Below are positions 30,178-40,695 of a stretch of 64,000 bases of DNA, in pieces (the stretch's first letter is position 1; the number at the start of each line of letters is the position of its first letter). The stretch lies in NCBI GenBank assembly GCA_963833235.1, contig CAWHXG010000006.1, positions 434,001-498,000 of the forward strand. Direction: 5' to 3'. The translations under genes and the position numbers were made by a program. The notes below the pieces were generated by a model, which saw nothing but the letters and a program-made list of their open reading frames with translations, was not told where the DNA came from and ran no database searches. Origin of the DNA: CAWHXG01 sp963833235. GTDB lineage: Bacteria > Pseudomonadota > Alphaproteobacteria > Rhodobacterales > Rhodobacteraceae.

Positions 30178-31460
30178 TCACCGCCGGCGGCGGGCCAGCC
30201 AGCCCTCCAGCTGCGCCAGGATATCGGCCGCCAGCCCCGCATCCTCGACCTCCTCGATCGCCTCGGCCAGGAAGGCCAGCGTCAGAAGGTCGGTCGCCTC
30301 GCCCGTCGGCACCCCGCGCGAGCGCAGGTAGAACAGCGCCGTCTCGTCGATCGCGCCCGAGGTCGAGCCATGGCTGCACACCACGTCATCGGCGTAGATC
30401 TCCAGCTCGGGCTTGGCCAGGAACTGGCTGTCGTCGTCCAGCATCAGCGACTGGCTGATCTGATAGCCGTCGGTCTTCTGGGCGCCCTGCTTCACTAGGA
30501 TCTTGCCCTGGAACACGCCCGTCGCCCCGTTGCGCAGCACCTTCTTGAAGACCTGCCGGCTTTCGCAGCCCACCGCGTCATGGGTGATGAACACCGTGTC
30601 GTCATGCACGAAGTCGCCGTCGCCCACCGCGGCGCCGGCCACATGCGCCACCGCATCGTCGCCGGTCAGCTCGATCACGCATTCGTTCCGCGTCAGCGCG
30701 CCGTTGGCCGTCAGCGTGAACGACTTGAAGACCGAGGCCTTGCCCAGCCGCGCGAAGATATGCGTCACCGCCCGGCGCTCGTGGTCGCGCCCCTGCGCCC
30801 GCACATGGTGGAACGCCCCGCCATCGGCGATCTCGACCTCCATGCACTTGTTGAACCGCGCGGCGGCCGGCCCCGTCTCCAGCACCGTCAGATCGGCGCC
30901 GGCATCGACCTTGATGAGGTGATGCAGGATCGCGTCCGACCCCTCGTCGCGGTGCAGGTACTGCAGCGAAACGGGCCGGTCCGCCTTGCCCGTCGCATGG
31001 ATCACCACGCCGTCGGTGGCATAGGCCGTGTTGAGCGCAGCCAAAGGCCGCTCCACCGGGTCCTGCCCGCGCTGCTCCAGCACACCATAAAGGTCGCGCG
31101 CCCAGTGGATGTCGGCCTGCGCCACCTCGCTCAGCCGCTCGATCGTCACCCCGGCCAGCGCCGGATCGTCAGAGGCGTCGGCGTCGAACACGCCGTCCAC
31201 GAAGACCAGCTTCACCCGGTCCACATCGCCGAAAAGCGGCGCCACCCCGGACTGGAACGTCGCCGCCCGCGGCGCCTCCGCCTGCACCAGCGTATCGGGG
31301 CGGGTATAGCGCCAGTATTCGTCGCGTCGCCCCGGCAGGCCCATCAGGCGCACCCGCGCCTCGGCATCCGCCCTCGCGCCGGAAAGGCAGCCGCCCTGCG
31401 ACAGCGTCATCGCCGCCAGCCGTGCCTCGGTCGCGTCCTGCTTCAGCTTCGGCAGCGCCA

Positions 31461-31461
<1 letters not shown>
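30178..31461 (-). CDS. sufD: Fe-S cluster assembly protein SufD
   Basis: A 427-residue SufD, a scaffold subunit of the SufBC2D complex. It has the parallel beta-helix core and the conserved C-terminal segment with RNECVIELTG, HDAVGCESRQVFKKVL, GKILVKQGAQKTDGYQ, AKPELEIYADDVVCSHGSTS and YLRSRGVP. That segment includes the His that corresponds to the essential cluster-assembly histidine in CSHG. The start at 31461 overlaps the sufC stop by one base (TGATG). The frame is open upstream through sufC, but that part is antisense-like and not used. Confidence 0.93.
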
Positions 31462-32216
<755 letters not shown>

Positions 32217-32230
32217 TTTCTTCCTCGGCG

Positions 32231-32584
32231 TCAGGCCTGCGGTTCCAGCGTCACGGCGGTGCCTGACGCGGACACCATGAGCATGTTGTTGATCACTTCG
32301 TAGTCCAGATCGACGCCCACGACAGCATTGCCGCCGGCCTCCTCGGCGCGCTCTTCCATCTCGCGCAACGCGGTCGTGCGCGCCTCGTTGAGGCTTTTCT
32401 CGTAGGAGCCGGAGCGGCCGCCGAGCACGTCGGTGATGCTGGCGAACTTGTCGCGGATGATGTTGGCGCCAAGGATCGCCTCGCCCACCACGATGCCGTG
32501 GTAGCCCGAGATCCGATGCCCCTCGACGCCCGGCGTCGTGGTCACCACCATGCCGCTGCGCGACTTGCCACCCCAGAAACTCAT
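32231..32584 (-). CDS. YbjQ/UPF0145 family protein
   Basis: A 117-residue protein of the YbjQ (UPF0145) family, described as a possible heavy-metal-binding fold. The segments VVTTTPGVEGHRISGYHGIVVGEA (residues about 13-36), ARTTALREMEERAEEAGGNAVVGVDLDYE and the C-terminal VSASGTAV match the family. Its job is unknown. Placement between sufB and sufC, 14 bases from sufC, suggests a function tied to Fe-S assembly or metal handling. An 85-base AT-rich gap containing a perfect palindrome separates it from the gene before. Confidence 0.8.
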   Translation of the reverse strand: MSFWGGKSRSGMVVTTTPGVEGHRISGYHGIVVGEAILGANIIRDKFASITDVLGGRSGSYEKSLNEARTTALREMEERAEEAGGNAVVGVDLDYEVINNMLMVSASGTAVTLEPQA

Positions 32585-32645
32585 GCTGCCATCCTTTGCG
32601 TTCGGTTGTCTAACGGATCATTAGTAAACGATAACAAACGGTTGC

Positions 32646-32661
32646 GTAACCCATGGGTTAC
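32646..32661. promoter_or_regulatory. Perfect 16-base palindrome upstream of ybjQ-sufC
   Basis: GTAACCCATGGGTTAC is a perfect dyad in an AT-richer 85-base gap inside the suf operon, 62-77 bases before the ybjQ start. Downstream on the minus strand are TTGTTA and, 17 bases later, GTTAGA, a weak promoter-like pair. It could be an operator for an internal promoter or an RNA hairpin near the end of the preceding transcript part. There is no following T-run, so a simple rho-independent terminator is unlikely. Confidence 0.35.
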
Positions 32662-32669
32662 CCTGCCTC

Positions 32670-32890
32670 TCACTGATCCCGCAGCTCCAACCGCCGCTCG
32701 ATCCGCTCCTGACGCAACTGGATAGAGGCGATCTCTCCGTCCTGCGCCGCCTCGGCGCCCATGAAAGCCGTCATGTGCGCCTTCATCGCGCGCATGTCCT
32801 GCTGCACGCTCGAAAGGCGATCGCCGAAGTCCAGCATCTGCGCCTGAAACCGCTTGAGATGTTCCAGCACCAGGTTCGCCGTCTCGTCCA

Positions 32891-32894
<4 letters not shown>
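32670..32894 (-). CDS. Small coiled-coil protein (74 aa) between sufB and ybjQ
   Basis: A 74-residue, charged, helical protein beginning MMDETANLVLEHLKRFQAQM. Heptad-like spacing of Leu/Met/Ile runs through nearly the whole chain (LKRFQAQMLDFGDRLSSVQQ, IASIQLRQERIERRLEL), which indicates a coiled coil. It has no signal peptide or cysteines. The start overlaps the sufB stop by four bases, a sign of coupling. Similar short coiled-coil proteins with the same LxxFQxxM style occur widely in alphaproteobacteria, often near mobile or toxin-like genes, but no function is established here. Confidence 0.65.
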
Positions 32895-34510
<1,616 letters not shown>

Positions 34511-34600
34511 GGCGGTCGCTCCCTTGTGGCGTTGTCGCGGCACGCGGGCCGCCGGTCGGTCATCTTGCGGCGGGTGGCGCCGCGGGTCGTCGCCGCCCGG

Positions 34601-35650
34601 TCAGGCGACCTTTCGGCGGCGCCGCGCGCGCGCGGCATTCCAGCTTTCGGCGAAGCGCAGAACCGCCTCTCGCGACGTGCCGGGCCCCAGGCTGACGCGG
34701 ATCGCGCTGCTGGCGGCCGCGTCGTCCAGCCCCATGGCGCCCAGCACGGCGCTGGCGCGCACCTTGCCGGAGGAACAGGCCGACCCCGCCGATATGGCGA
34801 AGCCCGCCAGGTCCATCTGCATCACCTGGGTCTCGCCCTTCCAGCCGGGCACCACCACGCAGGAGGTGTTCGGCAGGCGCGGCCCCTCATTCCCGACAAA
34901 AATAGTCGCTCCACCGAAACCTTCTAGAGCCTCTTCTAGAATATTTCTAAGTTGCGCAACCGGCTCCCAGCATCCGTTGGCCAGATCTCGTGCCGCAACC
35001 TCCGCCGCAGCGCCGAACCCTGCGATGCCCGCAACGTTCTCGGTGCCCGACCGGCGGCCCATCTCCTGGCCGCCGCCGCGGATCTGCGCGGCCAGATCGA
35101 TCCCGCGGCGCAGCACCAGCGCGCCCACGCCCTTCGGACCGCCGATCTTGTGGCTGGAGATCAGGCCCATGGCAGCGCCCGACCGGTCGAAGGCCACGGG
35201 CAGCTTGCCGAAGCTCTGGGTGAAGTCGACGCAGGCGAGGCCGCCCGGCAGCGCCTGCACCACGCCCGTCTCGCTGTTGGCCGATTGCAGGACGCTGCCG
35301 GCGGGGTCGGCGACCTGCACCCGGCCGGCCGCGTCGCAGGGCAGCACCGGCCGGATCCAGGCGCGCACCGCGTCGTGCTCGACAGCCGAGCCGGCAAGAT
35401 CGCGCCCGGCCAGCGCCAGGCCCGCGGCCTCGGTCGCGCCGGAGGTGAAGACGATATCCGCCCCTTGAGCCCCGAACGCCTCGGCCACCTGCGCCCGCGC
35501 CCGCTCCACGATGGCGCGCGCGGCGCGGCCCTCGGCATGGACGGACGAAGGGTTGCCGGTGACGTCGAGCGCCGCGAGCATTGCCGCGCGGGCTTCCGGG
35601 CGCAATGGCGCGCTGGCGTTCCAATCGAGGTAAGCGCGAGGGTCAGCCAT
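34601..35650 (-). CDS. Cysteine desulfurase, IscS/NifS-like (class V aminotransferase fold)
   Basis: A 349-residue type I cysteine desulfurase. The PLP lysine is Lys168 in SSHKIGGPKG, and the persulfide cysteine is Cys292 in AISAGSACSSGK, the long-loop form of IscS/NifS. It is 50 residues shorter than E. coli IscS. It follows iscR by 9 bases and precedes sufB, so the operon carries two desulfurases of different type. Codons for residues about 233-258 are AT-rich and rare for this genome (AGA, CTA, ATT, TTT), forming a low-GC patch at 34885-34960 that also contains an IscR-like palindrome. Confidence 0.9.
   Translation of the reverse strand: MADPRAYLDWNASAPLRPEARAAMLAALDVTGNPSSVHAEGRAARAIVERARAQVAEAFGAQGADIVFTSGATEAAGLALAGRDLAGSAVEHDAVRAWIRPVLPCDAAGRVQVADPAGSVLQSANSETGVVQALPGGLACVDFTQSFGKLPVAFDRSGAAMGLISSHKIGGPKGVGALVLRRGIDLAAQIRGGGQEMGRRSGTENVAGIAGFGAAAEVAARDLANGCWEPVAQLRNILEEALEGFGGATIFVGNEGPRLPNTSCVVVPGWKGETQVMQMDLAGFAISAGSACSSGKVRASAVLGAMGLDDAAASSAIRVSLGPGTSREAVLRFAESWNAARARRRRKVA
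34936..34950 (-). promoter_or_regulatory. Intragenic IscR-type box in the cysteine desulfurase gene
   Basis: On the minus strand the sequence is TTAGAA-ATA-TTCTAG, matching the box before iscR (TTAGAA-N3-TTCTAA) in eleven of twelve arm positions. It sits inside the coding region, about 430 bases before the sufB start, in an AT-rich patch. Further TTCTAG half-sites occur at 34922 and 34934. It could serve as an internal operator or a second promoter for sufB onward. That role is inference. Confidence 0.5.
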
Positions 35651-35659
35651 GGGCGCGCC

Positions 35660-36118
35660 TCAATCGTCGACGATGGCGAAGAGGCTGGGCACCGCGGGGC
35701 ACGGCGCCAATGCATTGCCCACCACATCAGACAGCCGCGCCTGATGCAGGAAGACGTAGACGTGCGCGCTGAACCCCTCCCACAGGCGGTTGTTCAGCGA
35801 TTGCGCCTTGGTGCCGGAGGCGCCGCCAGACATGCCCGAGCCGGTATGCAGCGCGTTCACCGTCTCGTCGACCGCGCCCATCACCTCGGCCACGCGGATC
35901 TCGGTCGCCGGGCGGGCCAGGCGGTAGCCACCGCCGGGGCCGCGCACGGAGGCCACGAGCCCCGCGCGCCGCAGCTTGACGAAAAGCTGTTCAAGGTAAG
36001 CCAGGCTGATGTTCTGGCGCCGGGCGATGTCGCCCAGGGTGACGGGCGTGCCGGGCGCCTGCATCGCAAGGTCGGTCAGCGCGACCATCGCGTATCGTCC
36101 CTTGGTGCTGAGTTTCAT
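35660..36118 (-). CDS. iscR: Rrf2 family regulator, IscR-like
   Basis: A 152-residue Rrf2-family winged-helix repressor that senses Fe-S status and controls the downstream Fe-S genes. The N terminus MKLSTKGRYAMVALTDLA, the recognition helix in NISLAYLEQLFVKLRRAGLV and the wing GPGGGYRLARP are classic IscR. In E. coli three cysteines (92, 98, 104) and His107 hold the cluster. Here the same region (HTGSGMSGGASGTKAQ) has none, and the only cysteine is Cys140 near the C terminus. Rhodobacter sphaeroides IscR is known to be of such a reduced-cysteine type. The start MKLSTKGR is at 36118; the upstream in-frame extension is not conserved. Confidence 0.9.
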   Translation of the reverse strand: MKLSTKGRYAMVALTDLAMQAPGTPVTLGDIARRQNISLAYLEQLFVKLRRAGLVASVRGPGGGYRLARPATEIRVAEVMGAVDETVNALHTGSGMSGGASGTKAQSLNNRLWEGFSAHVYVFLHQARLSDVVGNALAPCPAVPSLFAIVDD

Positions 36119-36260
36119 CGCCGCCCGCCTGACTGCCATCCGCCGCGAAAGGGCGCCACCCCCGGCCCCGCGCCTGGCGGCGAACGCCCGCCGCCATTGA
36201 CCCGGAGGGCCCGGACCTTTACCTGCCGTGCGATCGGCCGGGGCATTTCGACCCGGACGG

Positions 36261-36297
36261 TTAGAACAATTCTAAGGTCGCACCGGCGGGTCGTCAA
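36261..36297 (-). promoter_or_regulatory. iscR/suf operon promoter with overlapping IscR box
   Basis: On the minus strand TTGACG (36297-36292) and TAGAAT (36274-36269) are separated by 17 bases, a good sigma-70 promoter, 151 bases upstream of the iscR start. The perfect palindrome TTAGAA-CAA-TTCTAA (36261-36275) overlaps the -10 element, as expected of a repressor operator. The same box is 71 bases before the divergent alpha/beta hydrolase gene, so both directions may respond. Confidence 0.75.
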
Positions 36298-36345
36298 CCG
36301 CGCCCGGAGCATCGCGACCGCAGGCTGAGGGGCCGATTTTCGTAC

Positions 36346-36999
36346 ATGCCAAAGGTTATCTTTCCGGGGCCCGAGGGGCGTCTCGAGGGCCGTTACCATC
36401 CGCAGAAGGAAAAGGACGCCCCCATCGCCATCATGCTGCATCCGCATCCGCAATTCGGCGGCACGATGAACAACCGGGTGGTCTACAACCTGCATTATGC
36501 GTTCCACCGCATGGGTTTCACGGTGCTGCGGTTCAACTTCCGCGGGGTCGGGCGCAGCCAGGGCGAGTACGACCAGGGGATCGGCGAGCTTTCGGACGCG
36601 GCCAGCGCGCTGGACTACCTGCAGTCGCTGAACCAGAACGCCAAGCATTGCTGGGTGGCGGGGTTCAGCTTCGGCGCGTGGATCGGGATGCAGCTTCTGA
36701 TGCGGCGCCCCGAGATCACCGGCTTCATCAGCGTCTCGCCGCCGGCGAACATGTACGATTTCAGCTTCCTGGCGCCCTGTCCCTCGTCGGGGCTGGTCAT
36801 CAACGGCTCGGCCGACAGGGTGGCGCCGCCGGCGGATACGGTGAACCTGGTGGGCAAGCTGCACGAGCAGAAGGGCATCACCGTGACCCATACCCAGATC
36901 GAGGGCGCGGGGCATTTCTTCGAAGACCCGCACATGGACACGATGATCGGCGACGTGACCACCTACGTGAAGCGGCGGCTGACCGAGACGTCGCGCTAG
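36346..36999 (+). CDS. Alpha/beta hydrolase
   Basis: A 217-residue soluble alpha/beta hydrolase. The catalytic triad is visible as Ser in GFSFGAW (GxSxG), Asp in GSADRVAPP and His in GAGHFF, and an oxyanion loop lies in LHPHPQFGGTMNN. This compact HPHPxxGG form is common in alphaproteobacteria next to the isc/suf operon. The substrate is unknown; hydrolases of this form are often annotated as carboxylesterase or dienelactone hydrolase-like. Divergent from iscR, sharing the 227-base region with the IscR box. Confidence 0.85.
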   Translation: MPKVIFPGPEGRLEGRYHPQKEKDAPIAIMLHPHPQFGGTMNNRVVYNLHYAFHRMGFTVLRFNFRGVGRSQGEYDQGIGELSDAASALDYLQSLNQNAKHCWVAGFSFGAWIGMQLLMRRPEITGFISVSPPANMYDFSFLAPCPSSGLVINGSADRVAPPADTVNLVGKLHEQKGITVTHTQIEGAGHFFEDPHMDTMIGDVTTYVKRRLTETSR

Positions 37000-37102
37000 G
37001 CGCGCGCGGCCGGGACGGCGCGCCTCGACAGGGCGGGGGTCGCGCCGCCCTGCGGCGGTCGCGCGGTCGTTTATCGGGCAAGAGTGCGAGGGTCGCCTCT
37101 GG

Positions 37103-38329
37103 CTATGCCATCGGTGGGCGGGACGGCGCGGGATCGGGCGATGCGCCATCGGGCATGCCCGGAACGGGGCCCGCCGCACCTTTTGCGTCGAGCCAGTCGG
37201 CGTGGCGGCCGAGGGGGGCGGGGCGGTAGCGGCCTCCCCTTTCCTCGGGGATGCCGGGGGTGTTCCAGCGGGCCACGGCGACCGGCGCGATCTCTTCGGG
37301 GTGGTCCGGCCCCGTGCGGTCCCGCGTGGCCGACGACAGCAGGCGCGCCAGCAGGCCGGGGCGCCTGACGGTGTTCACGAGGTAGCCGGCGGGGTCGACG
37401 GTTGCCGCGATGGCCGCGATGTAGCGCCTGTCGATGGTCAGGCCGGCCGCCTCCGCGCCTGCGGCGATCCAGGCGAAGGGCGCCGAGGAAAGGCCGCGAT
37501 AGCGCCCGCCGCCGCCGAGCGTGCCGTGGGGGCCCGGAAACCAGTCTTCCCGGTAGGGCGCGCCCGGCACGATGGCGTTCAGCTCCGGCACGTTCGTCCA
37601 GAGCGAGGGCGCGTAGTTCCGCCGCCGCTCGTCGATGGAGACGGCATGCCGCGCGGCCGTGACGTTGGGCGCCAGTTCGAGGTCGTGGAACTCGTAGTGC
37701 CGGCCCGAGAGGCGGCCGAGCCAGCCGAAGCTGCGCGGCACCCCGAGCGCGCCGACCGTATCCAAGACGCCCATATAGGCGAAGGTGAGCAGCGGCGCGT
37801 CCGGTTTGCCGTTGCGGCGGCGCCATTCGGCTTCCGCCTCGCTGGTGACGAGGTGCGGCGAGACGTCGGCGCGGAAGGCCAGCGCCTGTGGCCTGTCGGC
37901 GCTCTCGCCCGGGCGGCGGGCGCGGTAGAGGCGCATCGCGGCTCCGGCCCGGTCGATGTTCGCCGCGGTGGGAAGTCCGGCATTGCGGATCAGCCCGGCG
38001 AGCGAGCGGGCCGTGTAGGCGCCACGCGAGAAGCCGAAGAGGTAGACCGCGTCGCCCGGCGCGTAGCTTTCGGCGAGGGCGCGGTAGGCGCTGAGTATGT
38101 TGCGGTCGAGCCCGTAGCCGAAGGCACCGCCGAGATACTTGTTGAGCCAGGCATCGCCCGGAAAGCGCGAGGCCACCGCCGTGCCGACCCCGGGGATGTA
38201 ATGCTTGACCTGGGCGGTCCCGTCCGGACCCGCCGTCGGCAGGCTGAGGTAGAAGCGGCGGATGCTGGTGGGAAAGGGCGCGTCGGCCGAATTCCAGGTG
38301 CCGTCGCAGAAGATGGCGATGCGTTTCAT
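37103..38329 (-). CDS. DUF2235 domain protein (Tle1-like phospholipase fold)
   Basis: A 408-residue protein beginning MKRIAIFCDGTWNSADAP, the hallmark of DUF2235. It has the alpha/beta hydrolase nucleophile motif LFGFSRGAYTARSLAGL. Members include Tle1 phospholipase effectors of type VI secretion, but many are free-standing with unknown roles. No T6SS gene or immunity gene is near, and there is no signal peptide, so a housekeeping or lipid-related hydrolase role is as likely as an effector role. The C-terminal 30 residues are low-complexity Pro/Ser/Asp. Divergent from icd. Confidence 0.8.
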   Translation of the reverse strand: MKRIAIFCDGTWNSADAPFPTSIRRFYLSLPTAGPDGTAQVKHYIPGVGTAVASRFPGDAWLNKYLGGAFGYGLDRNILSAYRALAESYAPGDAVYLFGFSRGAYTARSLAGLIRNAGLPTAANIDRAGAAMRLYRARRPGESADRPQALAFRADVSPHLVTSEAEAEWRRRNGKPDAPLLTFAYMGVLDTVGALGVPRSFGWLGRLSGRHYEFHDLELAPNVTAARHAVSIDERRRNYAPSLWTNVPELNAIVPGAPYREDWFPGPHGTLGGGGRYRGLSSAPFAWIAAGAEAAGLTIDRRYIAAIAATVDPAGYLVNTVRRPGLLARLLSSATRDRTGPDHPEEIAPVAVARWNTPGIPEERGGRYRPAPLGRHADWLDAKGAAGPVPGMPDGASPDPAPSRPPMA

Positions 38330-38532
38330 GGCTCCGTCCCGTCACCTGGCGTCGCATGGTTCCGCGCCAGCCATCGCAAGCCGTCCCCGGGCTGGCAAGG
38401 GCGCAAGGCCCGGGGCGGCGGCGGATGGGCGGGGCGGCGCAGGCTCGTATGCAAAGGTATGCCGGCTTTTCCCTTCCGCGCGATTGGGCTATGGGCTGAC
38501 GAAAGTCACCTGCCACGAGGGAAGCCCGCTCC

Positions 38533-39748
38533 ATGTCGAAGATCAAGGTAGAGAACCCCGTCGTCGAGCTCGACGGCGACGAGATGACCCGGATCATCTG
38601 GGATTTCATCAAGCAGAAGCTGATCCTGCCCTATCTCGACATCGACCTGCTCTACTACGATCTGGGCATCGAGGCGCGCGACGAGACCGACGACCAGATC
38701 ACCGTGGATGCCGCGGAGAAGATCAAGGAGGTCGGCGTGGGCGTGAAATGCGCCACCATCACGCCCGACGAGGACCGGGTGGAGGAATTCGGGCTGAAGC
38801 GGATGTACCGCTCGCCCAACGGCACGATCCGCAACATCCTGGGCGGCGTGATCTTCCGCCAGCCGATCATCTGCAAGAACGTGCCGCGGCTGGTGCCGGG
38901 CTGGACCAAGCCCATCGTCGTCGGTCGCCACGCCTTCGGCGACCAGTACCGCGCGACCGATTTCCGCTTTCCCGGCCCCGGCAAGCTGACGATCAAGTTC
39001 GTGGGCGACGACGGCGAGGAGATCGAGCGCGAGGTGTTCCACGCGCCGGGCGCCGGCGTGACGATGGCGATGTACAACCTCGACGATTCGATCCGCGACT
39101 TCGCGCGGGCCTCGATGAACTACGGGCTCAACCTTGGCTGGCCGGTGTATCTGAGCACCAAGAACACGATCCTCAAGGCCTATGACGGGCGGTTCAAGGA
39201 CATGTTCGCCGAGGTCTATCGAGGCGGAATTCGCGCAGAAGTTCAAGGATGCCGGCATCACCTACGAGCACCGGCTGATCGACGACATGGTCGCCTGCGC
39301 GATGAAGTGGAACGGCGGCTACGTCTGGGCCTGCAAGAACTACGACGGCGACGTGCAGTCGGATACCGTGGCGCAGGGCTTCGGCGCGCTCGGGCTGATG
39401 ACCAGCGTGCTGATGACGCCCGACGGCAAGATCGTGGAGGCCGAGGCGGCGCACGGCACCGTCACGCGCCACTACCGCCAGCATCAGGCGGGCAAGGAGA
39501 CCTCGACCAACTCCATCGCGTCGATCTACGCCTGGACGGGCGGTCTGAAGCACCGCGGCAAGCTCGACGGCAACGCCAAGCTGACCGAGTTCGCCGAAAC
39601 GCTGGAGAAGGTCGTCGTCGATACCGTCGAGGCCGGGCACATGACCAAGGACCTGGCGCTTCTGGTCGGACCGGAGCAGAAGTGGCTGTCGACGATGGGG
39701 TTCCTGGAGAAGGTCGACGAGAACCTGGACAAGGCGCTGGCGGGCTAG
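38533..39748 (+). CDS. icd: Isocitrate dehydrogenase (NADP-dependent), one frameshift
   Basis: This is the TCA enzyme that oxidises isocitrate to 2-oxoglutarate, of the monomer-length (about 404 residues), eukaryote-like NADP-dependent type found in alphaproteobacteria. The first part, MSKIKVENPVVELDGDEMTR through KRMYRSPNGTIRNILGG and GRHAFGDQYRATDF, is in one frame. From YEAEFAQKFKDAGITYEHR to VEAEAAHGTVTRHY, KGETSTNSIAS-like KETSTNSIASIYAWT and the end DENLDKALAG it is in another. Removing the C at 39220 (in GTCTATC-GAGG) joins them exactly. Loss of icd would be severe, so this is most likely a base-calling error. Confidence 0.93.
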
Positions 39749-39800
39749 CGCCCGTCGACTTTCGCGCGGCCCGCCGGCCTGCGGCGGTGCCGTGCCACGG

Positions 39801-39830
39801 TTGACAGAAATGTGATCCGGGGACTACGCT
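39801..39830 (+). promoter_or_regulatory. Putative sigma-70 promoter upstream of the VPLPA-CTERM gene
   Basis: A consensus -35 TTGACA (39801-39806) is followed, 18 bases later, by TACGCT (39825-39830), a fair -10. This lies 32 bases before the ATG at 39862. Confidence 0.5.
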
Positions 39831-39861
39831 GAAACGGTATTTCCCCGAGGTGAGGCCTGAC

Positions 39862-40596
39862 ATGCATAGACTCTCGTACGCCGCGGCGACGGCCGCCTTA
39901 ACCGCCGCCGCCCTGATGTCTCATGCCGCCCCGGCGCGGGCGGTGGGGGTGCCGCCGCCGGGCTTCGGCCAGCCCTTCCTGGTCATCGACGGCCCGGACG
40001 CCAGCGGGTCCATCCTGAACTTCTTCTTCGGCAGCGCGCCGAGCGAGGCCGAGGACCTGACCCTGTCGGGCACCATCACGCAGGCGATCGGCGCGCCGTC
40101 GCTGGTCGGCACGTCCTTCTCGCTGTTCACCAGCGAGGCGATGGATTCCGGCGCGTTCACCCTTGGCGCGACGGTGGTGGACGAGTTCAGCCTGTTCTCC
40201 GGTTCGGGGTTCTTCGACCCGTTCCAGGCCGGGCCGGGCGATCTGAACACCAGCGTGTTCATCGGCCCGCCCTTCATCGAGCCGGTCTTCGGCACGTTCG
40301 AGTATCTCGCCGACTTCGCGGAGTTTCCCGACCGGACAGCCCTGTTCCCGGAATTCGAGGTCTTCATCGCGATCTTCCTCGACGGTCCGCTTCCGACCAG
40401 GGTCTTCGACGACCCGGATTTCGGATCCTTCTCCTATGTCGAGGGCGCCCTGCCGATCCAGCGGATCGAGATCTCGACGGCGGGCGGCGCGCCCCTGCCG
40501 CCGATGCCGCCGATCCCGCTGCCGGCGGCGGGATGGATGCTGCTCGGCGGCCTGGCCGGGCTGGCGCGGCTGTCGGCCCTGCGCCGGCGGGCCTGA
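39862..40596 (+). CDS. VPLPA-CTERM sorting domain-containing exported protein
   Basis: A 244-residue protein with an N-terminal signal peptide (cleavage near SHAAPARA, residue 29) and a mature part rich in Phe, Gly, Asp and Ser with no known domain. It ends PPIPLPAAGWMLLGGLAGLA followed by the basic LSALRRRA. This PLPA motif, hydrophobic helix and basic tail define the VPLPA-CTERM signal recognised by exosortase-type enzymes in Rhodobacterales, usually linked to extracellular polysaccharide. The sorting enzyme is not in the window. ATG 39862 begins the signal; a GTG twelve bases earlier is in frame. Confidence 0.85.
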   Translation: MHRLSYAAATAALTAAALMSHAAPARAVGVPPPGFGQPFLVIDGPDASGSILNFFFGSAPSEAEDLTLSGTITQAIGAPSLVGTSFSLFTSEAMDSGAFTLGATVVDEFSLFSGSGFFDPFQAGPGDLNTSVFIGPPFIEPVFGTFEYLADFAEFPDRTALFPEFEVFIAIFLDGPLPTRVFDDPDFGSFSYVEGALPIQRIEISTAGGAPLPPMPPIPLPAAGWMLLGGLAGLARLSALRRRA

Positions 40597-40695
40597 GGCG
40601 CTTTTGCGGGCCGTCTAACACGGCGGCGCGCGACCTGAGCCGGTCCGCGCCCCGCGAGGCTGGACATGCCAGGCCGATGCCGCCCTGATCGCGCC

